Assembly (NCBI GenBank): GCA_024278345.1
Contig: JAJRTK010000184.1
Span: 1-20,018, forward strand
Direction of reading: 5' to 3'
DNA from: a bacterium
GTDB taxonomy: Bacteria; CSSED10-310; JAJRTK01
Length of the DNA stretch: 20,018 bases
The notes beneath the pieces are model-generated. The model was given only the letters and a program-made list of their open reading frames with translations. It did not search any database and was not told the DNA's origin. Both the position numbers and the translations under genes were made by a program. Position 1 is the first letter of the stretch. Each line of letters opens with the position of its first letter. Shown one piece after another: positions 7,224 to 15,241 of the stretch.

Positions 7224-10200
7224 TCAACCCTTCTCCTCCTGAAGCTTCTCCTTCAGAGCTTGAAGGGCCTGGCCCAGCTCGCTGGCTGGGTGGACTCCCA
7301 ACTTGTTGGCGGCAGCCTCGATCCGCTCTAGTAGGTGATTGATGGGGCGGCCTTGGGAATGCCAGAGATAAGCACGCTCGCAGCGACAAATCGCCAGGTA
7401 GAGAAAGTCCCCCACTTCGACGAGGAGGGCTTCGGCCTCGTCCAACATCTGGTGGATCTCGTTTTGCGGACTTCCTTGGGTCCGCAAGAAGCCGGCGAAC
7501 GATGTGAGGGTGATAGCGATGAAGCGGCGATCATCGACGTCACGGAGGATCTCCAGCGCCAGGAGATAGTGGGCGCGGGCTGCTTCGGCGCGGCCTTCCA
7601 GCCGCTCCAGGTGGGCCAGGTTGCTCAGGGTGTGTCCCTCCACGCGGCGGTTGCCCAGGCTTCGATGGGCATCGAGGGCATTCTGGTAGAGGGCGAGGCT
7701 CTCCTGAAACTCTCCCTCTTCTTGAGCCAACTGTGCCATGTTCCCCAAGGTCACGGCCTCCATGGAGGGATTTTGGAGGTCCCGGGCCAAGGCTAGAGAC
7801 CGGCTGTAGAGTTCTCTTGCTCGCGGGAGATCTCCCTGGTCGTGGGCGAGAGCGGCGAGGTTTCCAAGCTGCCTGGCCTGGTTTGCCTTGTCGCCAGCGG
7901 CGGCGGCGACTTCGAATGCCCGTTCATACAGGGGCCGCGCCTCTTCCAGCCGTCCTTGATCGTGGCGCAAGACGCCGAGGTTCCCGTAGATCATGGCCTC
8001 CTGGGCTGCATCGCCAAGGCGATTCCATCTTTCGAGGGCCTTCTCCAGCACTTCCAAAGCCTCCTCCAGGCGGCCGGTATCGAGGTAGACGACTCCCAGG
8101 TTCTGGAGCGAGATGGCCTCGCGCCGCTCATCCCGCAATTGCCGGGCCTCCGCCAGCGCCCGCGCATGCTCTTCCCGCGCCTCGTCCATCCGGCCCCGGA
8201 CGTGGAGCGCCCCGCTGCCAAGTTCGTTTCGGACGTCGATCCTCTCTTTCGACGGAGCAGGAAAAAGCCTCAACGCCTCCCGGTAGAGACGGGCGGCCTC
8301 GTCGTGTGCAAGGCGCCGGATCGCCTGACGGGCGGCCTCGACAAAAGCCGTGCGGGCGCGGCGGGGTTCTCCGCTCTTCTCCAGGTGGCCCGGAAGCTCC
8401 GCCAGGCGAGTCTCTCTCTTTGCCGCGGGCAGGCTCTCGATATGAGTCGCGGCCGCCTGGTGGAGGAGACGGCGCAAGCCCGGTGCCATTGCCTGGTAGG
8501 TGACCCTGGCCACGGCGTCATTGGCCACGTGCCAAAGGCCCGGCTCGGGCTCGGCCAGGATTTCCCGGGCGACGAGGTCCCTCAAGGCATCCTGGAGAAC
8601 GCTCTCGGGAAGTCCCGACGCCTGCTGGAGGAAGGAGAGAGAGGATTCCTGGCCCACGACGCTGAACAGGTCGAGAAGTCGTCGGATCCGCGGCTCCAGG
8701 AGATCCAATCGCCAACGGATGAGATCCTCCGACGAGCGGGGCAATGGAAGGCTCTCGAAATGTTCCTCTGTCGCTGTCTGAGAAGCGGGATCGAGAATCT
8801 GCCAGGTTCCGTGAAGACGATAGAGCAACCCTTCGTCCAACGCCACCCGGAGAAACTCTGAAACGAAGAAGGGGTTTCCGCCGGAGCGTCGGGCCAGGAA
8901 GCTGGCGAAGAGGAGCGGAGGCTCCGACAGCCCGAGAGATTCCTTGACCAGGCCGCCAATGGCCTCTTCGTCGAGCCGAGGAAGAACGACCCGCCGGGCA
9001 TGGGCGTGCTCCAAGAGGCATTGGAGGGCGGCGACGGGAGCATCGGTTCGGTACGTCGCCACCACCAGGAGGCTCATTCGGAAAAGCTCCCCCGACTCCA
9101 GGAGAAGGCGAAAGAAATCGAGGGTGAGTTCGTCGGCCCAGTGGAGATCGTCAATGATGAGAAGGACGCGCTGGTGGCGTGCCAACTGGAAGAAGGCGCT
9201 CTTCAGGCAGTGGAGCAGCCGCTGCCTCTCCTGGCGTGCCCCGAGCTTGGGCGGGCGAGGAAGCTCCAGTCTCTTGCCCACGGCGGCCAGGGAGGGTTCG
9301 TAGTCGGCCAGAACGATGCCATGGGGTCCAAGAAGGCGTTCAGCCTCCCGGCGGCCTCGCTCCAGACAGCGATCCGCCAACGCCTGGAGTGGCCGGCGAA
9401 GAGCGGCCAGGGGCGCCACGGATACAGCCTCGCCGCTTGCCCCGGATGGACGGCATTCCCCGCTGGAAACAAAGAGATCGCCATCGACCAGACGATCGAT
9501 GAGCTCGCGCACAAGGCGGGTCTTTCCAACCCCACTTTCCCCGCCGATGAAGATGATTCCTCCCGACGACCGGCAGAGCTTCTCCACGGCTCGCTCCAGT
9601 CGGGCCAGCTCCCGGGTCCGCCCCACCAGGGGAGGCCGATAGAGGTAGGGCTTCCCGGAAGTCCCGGCTTCTCCCCACGCGGCAGGCACGGGTTCCGCGC
9701 CCAGCGCCTCCAGGGCCGCGGCCACGTCGTCGGCATAGCAGAGCCTGTGGCGGGGATCCTTGGCGAGCAGCCGCAATACCAGGACATCCAGAGCCGAATC
9801 CATCCCTTCCACGTGGGCCGATGGAGCGAGGGGAGCCGACCGCAGGTGGGCGTCCAATACCCTTTTCAGCGACGGTTCCATGAAAGGGGGCCGGCCGGTC
9901 AACAGCTCGTAAAGAACGCAACCCAAGGCATAGAGGTCGGCCCGGGCATCGACGGCGCCACCGCGAATCTGCTCCGGCGCCATGTAGGCCACCGTCCCGC
10001 CACTCCGCCGACGCCAGACAAGAGAATCCCGACCGGCCCGGCCGGCAAATTGGGACAGGAGCCCAAAGTCCACGAGCACGGGCCAGCCTCCTTCCTGGAT
10101 CAGCACATTGTCCGGCTTGAGGTCCAGGTGGACGAGCCCTTCGCCATGAAGAAAGGCCAGGGGAGCGCAAAGGCGCCGCACCATGGTCAGGATTCCCCGA

Positions 10201-10832
10201 AGAGACTGGGGAGCGATCTTTTTAAGAAGGGGGCCGGTGGAGGCCGGTCTCCGCGGGGCGCCATCGGCCTCGCCAGAGAGGGAAGCTCGCGGCAAGTCCT
10301 CATCGATCAAGGGTATCTGGGCGGCCCTTCCGGAGGGAGACGTCCCTTTCCGGGAGTCCATGTCGGACCGCGGGGCGGCCGGCAGTTTCGGGGAAACGTT
10401 CAAGGGCTCGCCGGTGACCGTCTCCCGGCAGCGAAGGGTGTGAGTCCACCACGGGCTGCGGTGTGCGTTGTCCATGGAGCTTCCGGAATCCTGGGTCATC
10501 CAGCCCTTGGGCGGGCGTGTGGGATGGCCAAACGTCTCCTGGCAGTAACTTCGGAGAGTGGTCCCTTCCAGGAGCTCCATGGCGTACCAGGGAACGCCAT
10601 TCTGGGTGCCCTCGTCCAGGATCGCCACGATCCCTGGGTGCCGGATCCGGGCCAGGGCCTGGATCTCCCGCCGGATCCCCCGCACCATGGTCTCGGAGGT
10701 CATCAGCACGGTTTTGAGGGCGACCAGTTTTCCCGTTTCATTGTGCTCAGCGCGGTAGATCACACCCATCCCGCCCTGGCCCAGGGCGGAAACAATCCGA
10801 TAAGGTCCATAATTGCGAGGCGGCTCGCTCAT
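7224..10832 (-). CDS. Ser/Thr protein kinase fused to AAA-type ATPase and TPR repeats
   Basis: A 1202-residue signalling protein. I chose the ATG at 10832 because AGAGAGG lies just upstream; a frame 20 codons longer has no such support. The kinase domain (1-375) has GQGGMG, K40 (VALK), E56, HLDLKPDN (D237, N242), DFG (255-257) and APE (285-287). The HRD Arg is replaced by Leu, a non-RD form. An insert of about 110 residues, rich in Pro and Ser, separates the hinge (MELLEGTTL) from helix E. A predicted ATPase follows: LVGRTREL near 402, P-loop GGESGVGKT (430-438) and Walker B LLIIDD (557-562). Residues about 900-1150 hold about six TPRs of 40-residue spacing. No membrane segment is seen, so it is cytoplasmic. 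The architecture is common in Myxococcota and similar phyla. Input and targets are unknown. Confidence 0.95.
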   Translation of the reverse strand: MSEPPRNYGPYRIVSALGQGGMGVIYRAEHNETGKLVALKTVLMTSETMVRGIRREIQALARIRHPGIVAILDEGTQNGVPWYAMELLEGTTLRSYCQETFGHPTRPPKGWMTQDSGSSMDNAHRSPWWTHTLRCRETVTGEPLNVSPKLPAAPRSDMDSRKGTSPSGRAAQIPLIDEDLPRASLSGEADGAPRRPASTGPLLKKIAPQSLRGILTMVRRLCAPLAFLHGEGLVHLDLKPDNVLIQEGGWPVLVDFGLLSQFAGRAGRDSLVWRRRSGGTVAYMAPEQIRGGAVDARADLYALGCVLYELLTGRPPFMEPSLKRVLDAHLRSAPLAPSAHVEGMDSALDVLVLRLLAKDPRHRLCYADDVAAALEALGAEPVPAAWGEAGTSGKPYLYRPPLVGRTRELARLERAVEKLCRSSGGIIFIGGESGVGKTRLVRELIDRLVDGDLFVSSGECRPSGASGEAVSVAPLAALRRPLQALADRCLERGRREAERLLGPHGIVLADYEPSLAAVGKRLELPRPPKLGARQERQRLLHCLKSAFFQLARHQRVLLIIDDLHWADELTLDFFRLLLESGELFRMSLLVVATYRTDAPVAALQCLLEHAHARRVVLPRLDEEAIGGLVKESLGLSEPPLLFASFLARRSGGNPFFVSEFLRVALDEGLLYRLHGTWQILDPASQTATEEHFESLPLPRSSEDLIRWRLDLLEPRIRRLLDLFSVVGQESSLSFLQQASGLPESVLQDALRDLVAREILAEPEPGLWHVANDAVARVTYQAMAPGLRRLLHQAAATHIESLPAAKRETRLAELPGHLEKSGEPRRARTAFVEAARQAIRRLAHDEAARLYREALRLFPAPSKERIDVRNELGSGALHVRGRMDEAREEHARALAEARQLRDERREAISLQNLGVVYLDTGRLEEALEVLEKALERWNRLGDAAQEAMIYGNLGVLRHDQGRLEEARPLYERAFEVAAAAGDKANQARQLGNLAALAHDQGDLPRARELYSRSLALARDLQNPSMEAVTLGNMAQLAQEEGEFQESLALYQNALDAHRSLGNRRVEGHTLSNLAHLERLEGRAEAARAHYLLALEILRDVDDRRFIAITLTSFAGFLRTQGSPQNEIHQMLDEAEALLVEVGDFLYLAICRCERAYLWHSQGRPINHLLERIEAAANKLGVHPASELGQALQALKEKLQEEKG

Positions 10833-10869
10833 CGAACCTCTCTTTGGCGATTGTTGAGATCGAACTCCG

Positions 10870-10890
10870 GGTCCGGCGATTTGCCGGGCC
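10870..10890 (-). other. 8-bp hairpin in the leader of the kinase-ATPase-TPR gene
   Basis: GGTCCGGC-GATTT-GCCGGGCC forms an eight-pair stem including one G-T pair, 38 bp upstream of the start codon at 10832. No T-run follows on the minus strand, so it does not look like an intrinsic terminator for the upstream cNMP gene. It could be a leader structure or an operator. The 184-bp gap between the two genes holds nothing else I recognise. Confidence 0.35.
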
Positions 10891-11016
10891 ACGCAACTCT
10901 TCCAATCCGCGGCCCCCCGGCCCTCACACTACGGGAGCAGTTTGCTTTGGGACCCCAAGCCCGGGTCAAGGGCAAAAAGGGCGAGCGGCGGCGGGCGAAG
11001 GGGAACTCAACTCAGA

Positions 11017-12051
11017 TCAGTCCATCTGATATTCGATTTGTCCCGTTTTCAGAAGCTCCCAGATCACGTGGTAGATCCGGGCGTGGCTGAATGGCGAGTA
11101 TTTGAGGAGCTTGCCAAGAGCTGTCGGCTGCCGAGTCAGTGCTTCCCAAACCTTCTCAGCATATTCCCATGTATCTTCATCCTCCCACTTCATTTGGGGG
11201 ATTGCCGTGCTGATAAGACGAGTATGATCGGGAAGCTTGCGGCGGATGGCGCGGTACTCATCCTGGAGCCTGGCGGCTTCCAAGAGGATCATCATGGGGG
11301 CTTCGGAGATATTCGAGTTCGCCGGAACTTGCTCACCGCCAATGAACTGGAAGCGACCGTCAGCCCCCATCTGAAAGAGCTGATAAACGGCCTCTTCACC
11401 CTGGATACGACCGGTCTTCGCCCAAATGATGCTCCCGTTGTCAATGTAGATTTCGGCCTTGGAATCTTCGCCTTCGCCCGTTTCTACGAACATGCGGCCG
11501 GTTTTCCTGGAATCGACAAGGGTCTGGAGCATGCTGGCCAGGTCGAAAAACTTGAGATTCCCCTCCAGCAATGTGGGCGGGCCGTCGGATGCGGTGGCGA
11601 CTTCATTGGAATCTCCGCCGCTGGTGGCACGGTCGAGGCGCTGGGCCAGGATGCCGCAAAGCTGGCGCAGAAAGACCGGGAACCTCAGAATGAGCTCCTC
11701 GAAAACATCCTTCGTGATGTTGATGACTTCGGCCCGCTCTGGAACCCGAGCCGTAGCCGTCCGCGGCTTGCCGATGAGCAGAGCGACCTCGCCGATACAT
11801 TCGCTAGGGCCGATGTAGCTCAAAATCTTCGGTCCCTTGGGGGTCTCCGCGACGATTTCCACGACGCCTGAGTGGACGATGGAAAAATAGTCCGCCGGAT
11901 CGCCCTGCTTGAAAAGCTCATCGCCCGGGCTGTACGGGACAAGGATGCTCTTCGCCAGGATCTGATTCAGGACCACTTGCGATGCCACACCGCATAGCTC
12001 CGAGTTTCGGAGGGTTCGGAGCTTTTCCAGTTGTTTTCGTTGATCCGTCAT
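11017..12051 (-). CDS. Cyclic-nucleotide-binding domain plus PATAN (DUF4388) regulatory protein
   Basis: A 344-residue cytoplasmic protein. Residues about 25-135 are a cNMP-binding domain; the phosphate-binding cassette reads IGEVALLIGKPRTATARV, with G87, E88 and R97 as in cAMP-binding members. There is no CRP-type DNA-binding HTH after it. Residues about 160-265 match the PATAN/DUF4388 pattern: LEGNLKFFDLASMLQTL, then SRKTGRMFVE and an 'AEIYIDNGSIIWAKTG' segment. The last 60 residues resemble the helical or winged region that often follows PATAN. Such proteins are thought to act by protein contacts in signalling or polarity pathways. The gene is divergent from the 728-residue protein, 170 bp apart, and 184 bp ahead of the kinase-ATPase-TPR gene on the same strand. 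No Shine-Dalgarno is visible; a leaderless message is possible. Confidence 0.93.
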   Translation of the reverse strand: MTDQRKQLEKLRTLRNSELCGVASQVVLNQILAKSILVPYSPGDELFKQGDPADYFSIVHSGVVEIVAETPKGPKILSYIGPSECIGEVALLIGKPRTATARVPERAEVINITKDVFEELILRFPVFLRQLCGILAQRLDRATSGGDSNEVATASDGPPTLLEGNLKFFDLASMLQTLVDSRKTGRMFVETGEGEDSKAEIYIDNGSIIWAKTGRIQGEEAVYQLFQMGADGRFQFIGGEQVPANSNISEAPMMILLEAARLQDEYRAIRRKLPDHTRLISTAIPQMKWEDEDTWEYAEKVWEALTRQPTALGKLLKYSPFSHARIYHVIWELLKTGQIEYQMD

Positions 12052-12059
12052 GGGATCTG

Positions 12060-12088
12060 ATTATGCCGTATTTGGGAAAGATTCTCTA
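12060..12088 (-). promoter_or_regulatory. Weak candidate promoter of the cNMP/PATAN gene
   Basis: On the minus strand TAGAGA (plus-strand 12083-12088) and CATAAT (12060-12065) are 17 bp apart. The -10 ends 8 bp before the ATG at 12051, which would make the message leaderless or nearly so. This agrees with the lack of a ribosome site. By-eye prediction. Confidence 0.25.
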
Positions 12089-12137
12089 CTGGGAGGCCTC
12101 AAAAATCCAGAAAAGTAGCTCGCTCCCAAAACAGTTG

Positions 12138-12166
12138 TTGCGCCGTCAGATGCCCATAAGTATGAT
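12138..12166 (+). promoter_or_regulatory. Candidate promoter of the 728-residue protein gene
   Basis: TTGCGC (12138-12143) and TATGAT (12161-12166, five of six -10 bases) are separated by 17 bp. The predicted start near 12173 gives a leader of about 49 nt containing the GGAG ribosome site ahead of the ATG at 12222. By-eye prediction. Confidence 0.4.
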
Positions 12167-12221
12167 GAACTCGCTTTAAGTATTGCTGTTCTTGAAGAAA
12201 CCCCAACTGGAGATCCAACCC

Positions 12222-14408
12222 ATGACTGATCTTCGATTGAAAAAGAAGCCCGCCGCGATCCGCAAACCTGCCGGAACCAAGGATCCCGGAAAGGCCAAGA
12301 AGGCCGATGCCCCAAAGAAGCCCGCGAAAAAGACCGCAGCGCCTCCGAAAAAGAAAGCCCAAATGGCCGGAGACCAATTCAAGAAGGCCAAGACGCCCGC
12401 TCCACCAAAGTCGGCGGGCGCAACCAAACCGCCCAAGCCCCAGTCCCGCGTAAAGGGGCGGACACTGGGCAAGGCCAAGGGCGCCAAAGGGCCTGGAAAA
12501 GCCACGAACCCCCTGGCAAAAAAGAGTCTCGACTCGCTGAGCCAGGCGGCGAAAGGCGGCGATCTCAAGGCCATCGCCGAGATGGGCCGGAGACTTGCCC
12601 AAGGCGCGAAGAGTGCCAAGTTTGATCAGAAAACGTATGACGCACTGGTGAACATTTGGCCATTCAAGAACTCCAGCGGCAAGGTGCGAGATGCCGTGGC
12701 TTCGGCACTGGCCAAGAGCCCGGCCCTCGTAATGCGGGCTCTTTCCGAAATGCCCGGAATGAAGGGCTCCAGTCTTGCGGGAAGGGCCAATATCGTCGGC
12801 CTCGCGCTGCGCCAAATGAAGCAGCCCAAGCTCTGGCCCGGAGCCGTCGCCGCTCTCTCCGCCATGGCCCAACACGGGGCCGGTAAAGAACTGGGAATGA
12901 TGGCCGCTGTCGCCCTGGCCGTCGCGTCACCCGCGATCCCGGAGTCCGCCATCCAACCTCTGCTTACGGTGGCAAGTACTCCTAAAGGCAACAAAAGCCT
13001 TAGTTGGGTTCTCTCCTCCGTCGCCGCCGCGAACAAGAACCCCAAGGTCGCCGCCAAGGCGGCCAAATGGATGCTGGAGAACAACAAGCTCTCGGATCTA
13101 GGTTCCAGGGACCGCGCCGCCATCATGCGGGCGGCGGTCCAGTCGAAGGATCCGGATCTCAAGCGCCTCGCCCTTTCCAAGCTCCCGGCATCGCCCATCT
13201 CCAACAAGCAACTGGAGGCCGCCGGCAAAAAATACATCAAGCTCCTCCAGGGCGCGGTCAAAAAAGCGAAAAAAGGGTCGTTGCTCCACCAGATGGGCGA
13301 GCTCATGGCCGCCATGAGCCTCACCAAGGACCCGAAGTACAAGTCCCGCATCGACACGGCAAAACTGAACCGCAAGTTTGCCCAGCTCATGAAAAACCCG
13401 CGGCTCCAAAAACAGCTTGCGGCGCTGAAGACAAAGGCATCCGCTTCAGTGATTCAAACCCAATGGGGTCAAAGCCCGGCCAAGACACTGGAAAAACACC
13501 TGAGGGGCGAAGAGTTCCAGCAGCGGCTCAAGCTCTTGTCACCGACGGACCAAAAGAAGCTTATCTCCGGGGAATTGCGCAAGCTCATGAGCATGGACCG
13601 CACTGCCGGGCTCCGGACGGCCAAGCACCTGTTGAACAGGAACGTGCTGGAAAACCGGCTGAACATCTTGAAAAATCTGCCCCCCGCCAAGCGGGAGGCA
13701 GCCATCAAGAAAGCACTCATCAAGGCCGGAGTCACCGTCGATAAGGTGACCGGCCTCGCCGGCGCCATCTCCAGCACCATCGGCAACCTGGACGAAGCGG
13801 CCGCAGCGGGCAACGCTCCCAGGAAGCTGATGGCGGCGCTGACCAAGGCCCGGGCCAACCCCAAGATGGCGGCGGCTCTGAAAACCCTGCAAGGCCTGGA
13901 CAAAAAGGGGATCCTGGGCAGCGTCGTCACCATGGCGACCCTCTTCGGCATGGGGACTGCGGGGCTTCCGAAAAACCTGCAAGATGCCACCGCGCTGACA
14001 GCCAACTCCCTCAAAGCCCTCAGCCTTTCCAACGACGTGGCGAAGCTCCTTGGCTTTACCGAGGAAGCCATGGCGGCGGGGAAGTTCTTGAAACTTGGCA
14101 AGGCGCTCAAGGCCATGAAGTTCCTGGGACCAGTTGCCGACGCCCTCACCGCGGGCCTCGACTTCTACGGCGCACTCAAGGAGCTCGAAGATGGCGACAC
14201 CGTGGGTGCGGTTTCGAAATTCGTCAGCGCCGGTTCAGGAGTCGCCGGCGTTGCCGCCGGTATCGCCATCGCGGCCGGCTCCACCGGCGTTGGAATCCCT
14301 CTGGCTATCGGCGCGGCCGTCGTCGGCATGGGCGCATGGCTGGTGGATTCGCTGTGGGGCAAAACCCCTCAAGAGTCCCTCTTGTCAAGGGTCGGAGTCC
14401 TCAAGTGA
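12222..14408 (+). CDS. Helical protein with basic disordered N-terminus and hydrophobic toxin-like C-terminus; family not recognised
   Basis: A 728-residue protein. The ATG at 12222 follows GGAG at suitable spacing; a TTG 13 codons upstream has no ribosome site. Residues 1-105 are almost all Lys, Pro, Ala and Gly, like histone H1 tails or a disordered sorting segment. Residues about 110-300 are short Ala/Leu-rich helices suggestive of HEAT/ARM-like packing. Residues 300-520 are basic helices. From about 630 the protein becomes hydrophobic and glycine-rich: LGPVADALTAGLDFYGALKE, then 'AGSGVAGVAAGIAIAAG' and 'GIPLAIGAAVVGMGAWLVDS'. This looks like a helical hairpin such as those ending pore-forming or secretion-system effectors. 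There is no enzyme motif or signal peptide. It converges with the next operon, 3 bp between stops. Chromosome-binding protein or secreted membrane-active effector are both possible. Confidence 0.85.
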   Translation: MTDLRLKKKPAAIRKPAGTKDPGKAKKADAPKKPAKKTAAPPKKKAQMAGDQFKKAKTPAPPKSAGATKPPKPQSRVKGRTLGKAKGAKGPGKATNPLAKKSLDSLSQAAKGGDLKAIAEMGRRLAQGAKSAKFDQKTYDALVNIWPFKNSSGKVRDAVASALAKSPALVMRALSEMPGMKGSSLAGRANIVGLALRQMKQPKLWPGAVAALSAMAQHGAGKELGMMAAVALAVASPAIPESAIQPLLTVASTPKGNKSLSWVLSSVAAANKNPKVAAKAAKWMLENNKLSDLGSRDRAAIMRAAVQSKDPDLKRLALSKLPASPISNKQLEAAGKKYIKLLQGAVKKAKKGSLLHQMGELMAAMSLTKDPKYKSRIDTAKLNRKFAQLMKNPRLQKQLAALKTKASASVIQTQWGQSPAKTLEKHLRGEEFQQRLKLLSPTDQKKLISGELRKLMSMDRTAGLRTAKHLLNRNVLENRLNILKNLPPAKREAAIKKALIKAGVTVDKVTGLAGAISSTIGNLDEAAAAGNAPRKLMAALTKARANPKMAAALKTLQGLDKKGILGSVVTMATLFGMGTAGLPKNLQDATALTANSLKALSLSNDVAKLLGFTEEAMAAGKFLKLGKALKAMKFLGPVADALTAGLDFYGALKELEDGDTVGAVSKFVSAGSGVAGVAAGIAIAAGSTGVGIPLAIGAAVVGMGAWLVDSLWGKTPQESLLSRVGVLK

Positions 14409-14411
14409 CGG

Positions 14412-14744
14412 CTACTGGAGCAGCATGACGGTGTAGAGCCGGTATTGCCTGCCCGGCTCCAAAAAGCAGCGCCGGACGCAATCTCTGCCGGCGGCGGATG
14501 GGCACTGGCCCTCAAGCTGCCGGCAGAGGCTTTTCACACCACTTAGCCGATACCGCCGTTGGATCTCCTCCACTGACGCTTTCTTCTCCAAGACCAGCCG
14601 CGCAAACCGTTCGGCTATGGGATGCGCCGCCGGCGCTCCGCGCAGCCCGGCCGGGAAGGAAGCCTCCCGGGAGGCTCCCGGCCCGATCCAGACCAACCCG
14701 ACCGCCAACAGGATCCACCAAAAGCTGGAAAGCAGCTTGAACAT
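14412..14744 (-). CDS. Small exported protein with four cysteines
   Basis: A 110-residue product from the ATG at 14744, chosen because TAGGAGG lies nine bases upstream; a 22-codon longer frame has an Arg-rich, signal-disrupting N-terminus. Residues 1-22 (MFKLLSSFWWILLAVGLVWI) are a signal peptide or anchor. The mature part has four cysteines (C74, C81, C89, C93) in a 20-residue span, likely two disulfides in the periplasm. It is the last gene of the kinase/PP2C/LysM operon, 28 bp after the LysM stop. The family is not recognised. Position suggests a periplasmic partner of that operon, possibly an adaptor or protective protein against the convergent 728-residue product (inference). Confidence 0.75.
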   Translation of the reverse strand: MFKLLSSFWWILLAVGLVWIGPGASREASFPAGLRGAPAAHPIAERFARLVLEKKASVEEIQRRYRLSGVKSLCRQLEGQCPSAAGRDCVRRCFLEPGRQYRLYTVMLLQ

Positions 14745-14772
14745 CAATTGCGGCCTCCTATTCTTCACTGTT

Positions 14773-15219
14773 TCACTCCCCACACCCCGCCACCCGCCTT
14801 CGGCTGCCACGGCCGAACCGAGCCTCTAACGGGATCTTCAAGACCATCCCTTGCTTGAGATCCACGCTAGGCTCAACGATCTCCGGGTTGGCGACGAGCA
14901 GCTTTCGGCAGTCAAGATCGTACCGCCGACTGATAAGTTCCATCGTATCCCTTGGTCGGACCCGATAAGTGGCGTCTCTTTTCATGATTCTATCATCACC
15001 GGCAGAGCTCTGACCATCTCTTACAGGCTCCACGGGGGAGCGCAAGAGAGGCATGGTGGCCAAAATGAAGGCAAGAAGGGCCAGTATTCCGATCAGTAAA
15101 ATGGGCAAGCTCCAGGCAGTTCCCTTGCCAAAACCCTGACCGCCGCGGGCCTGAACGCGCCACAACCAGCCTGCCACCCCCGTGCAGATCCCCAAGAGGA
15201 AAAGGTCCGCCAACGACAT
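14773..15219 (-). CDS. Membrane-anchored LysM domain protein
   Basis: A 148-residue protein starting at the ATG at 15219, 22 bp after the PP2C stop. There are two hydrophobic segments: about 4-20 (LFLLGICTGVAGWLW) and 36-56 (WSLPILLIGILALLAFILATM). A LysM domain spans about 83-130: TYRVRPRDTMELISRRYDLD, then LLVANPEIVE and LKQGMVLKIP, the usual 'Y.V..GDT...Ia..y......L...N......l..G..L.IP' pattern. LysM binds peptidoglycan or N-acetylglucosamine chains, so the domain presumably sits in the periplasm. The C-terminus is Arg-rich. Within this operon it would tie the membrane kinase-like protein to the cell wall (inference). No ideal ribosome site is seen; translation may be coupled to the preceding gene. 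Confidence 0.88.
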   Translation of the reverse strand: MSLADLFLLGICTGVAGWLWRVQARGGQGFGKGTAWSLPILLIGILALLAFILATMPLLRSPVEPVRDGQSSAGDDRIMKRDATYRVRPRDTMELISRRYDLDCRKLLVANPEIVEPSVDLKQGMVLKIPLEARFGRGSRRRVAGCGE

Positions 15220-15241
15220 CTGTCTACCCCATCACCCCCCA

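Noticed and set aside
9000-11090. 696-codon plus-strand open frame
   Set aside because: Antisense to the kinase-ATPase-TPR gene, whose motifs are unambiguous; the long shadow frame is expected in GC-rich DNA.
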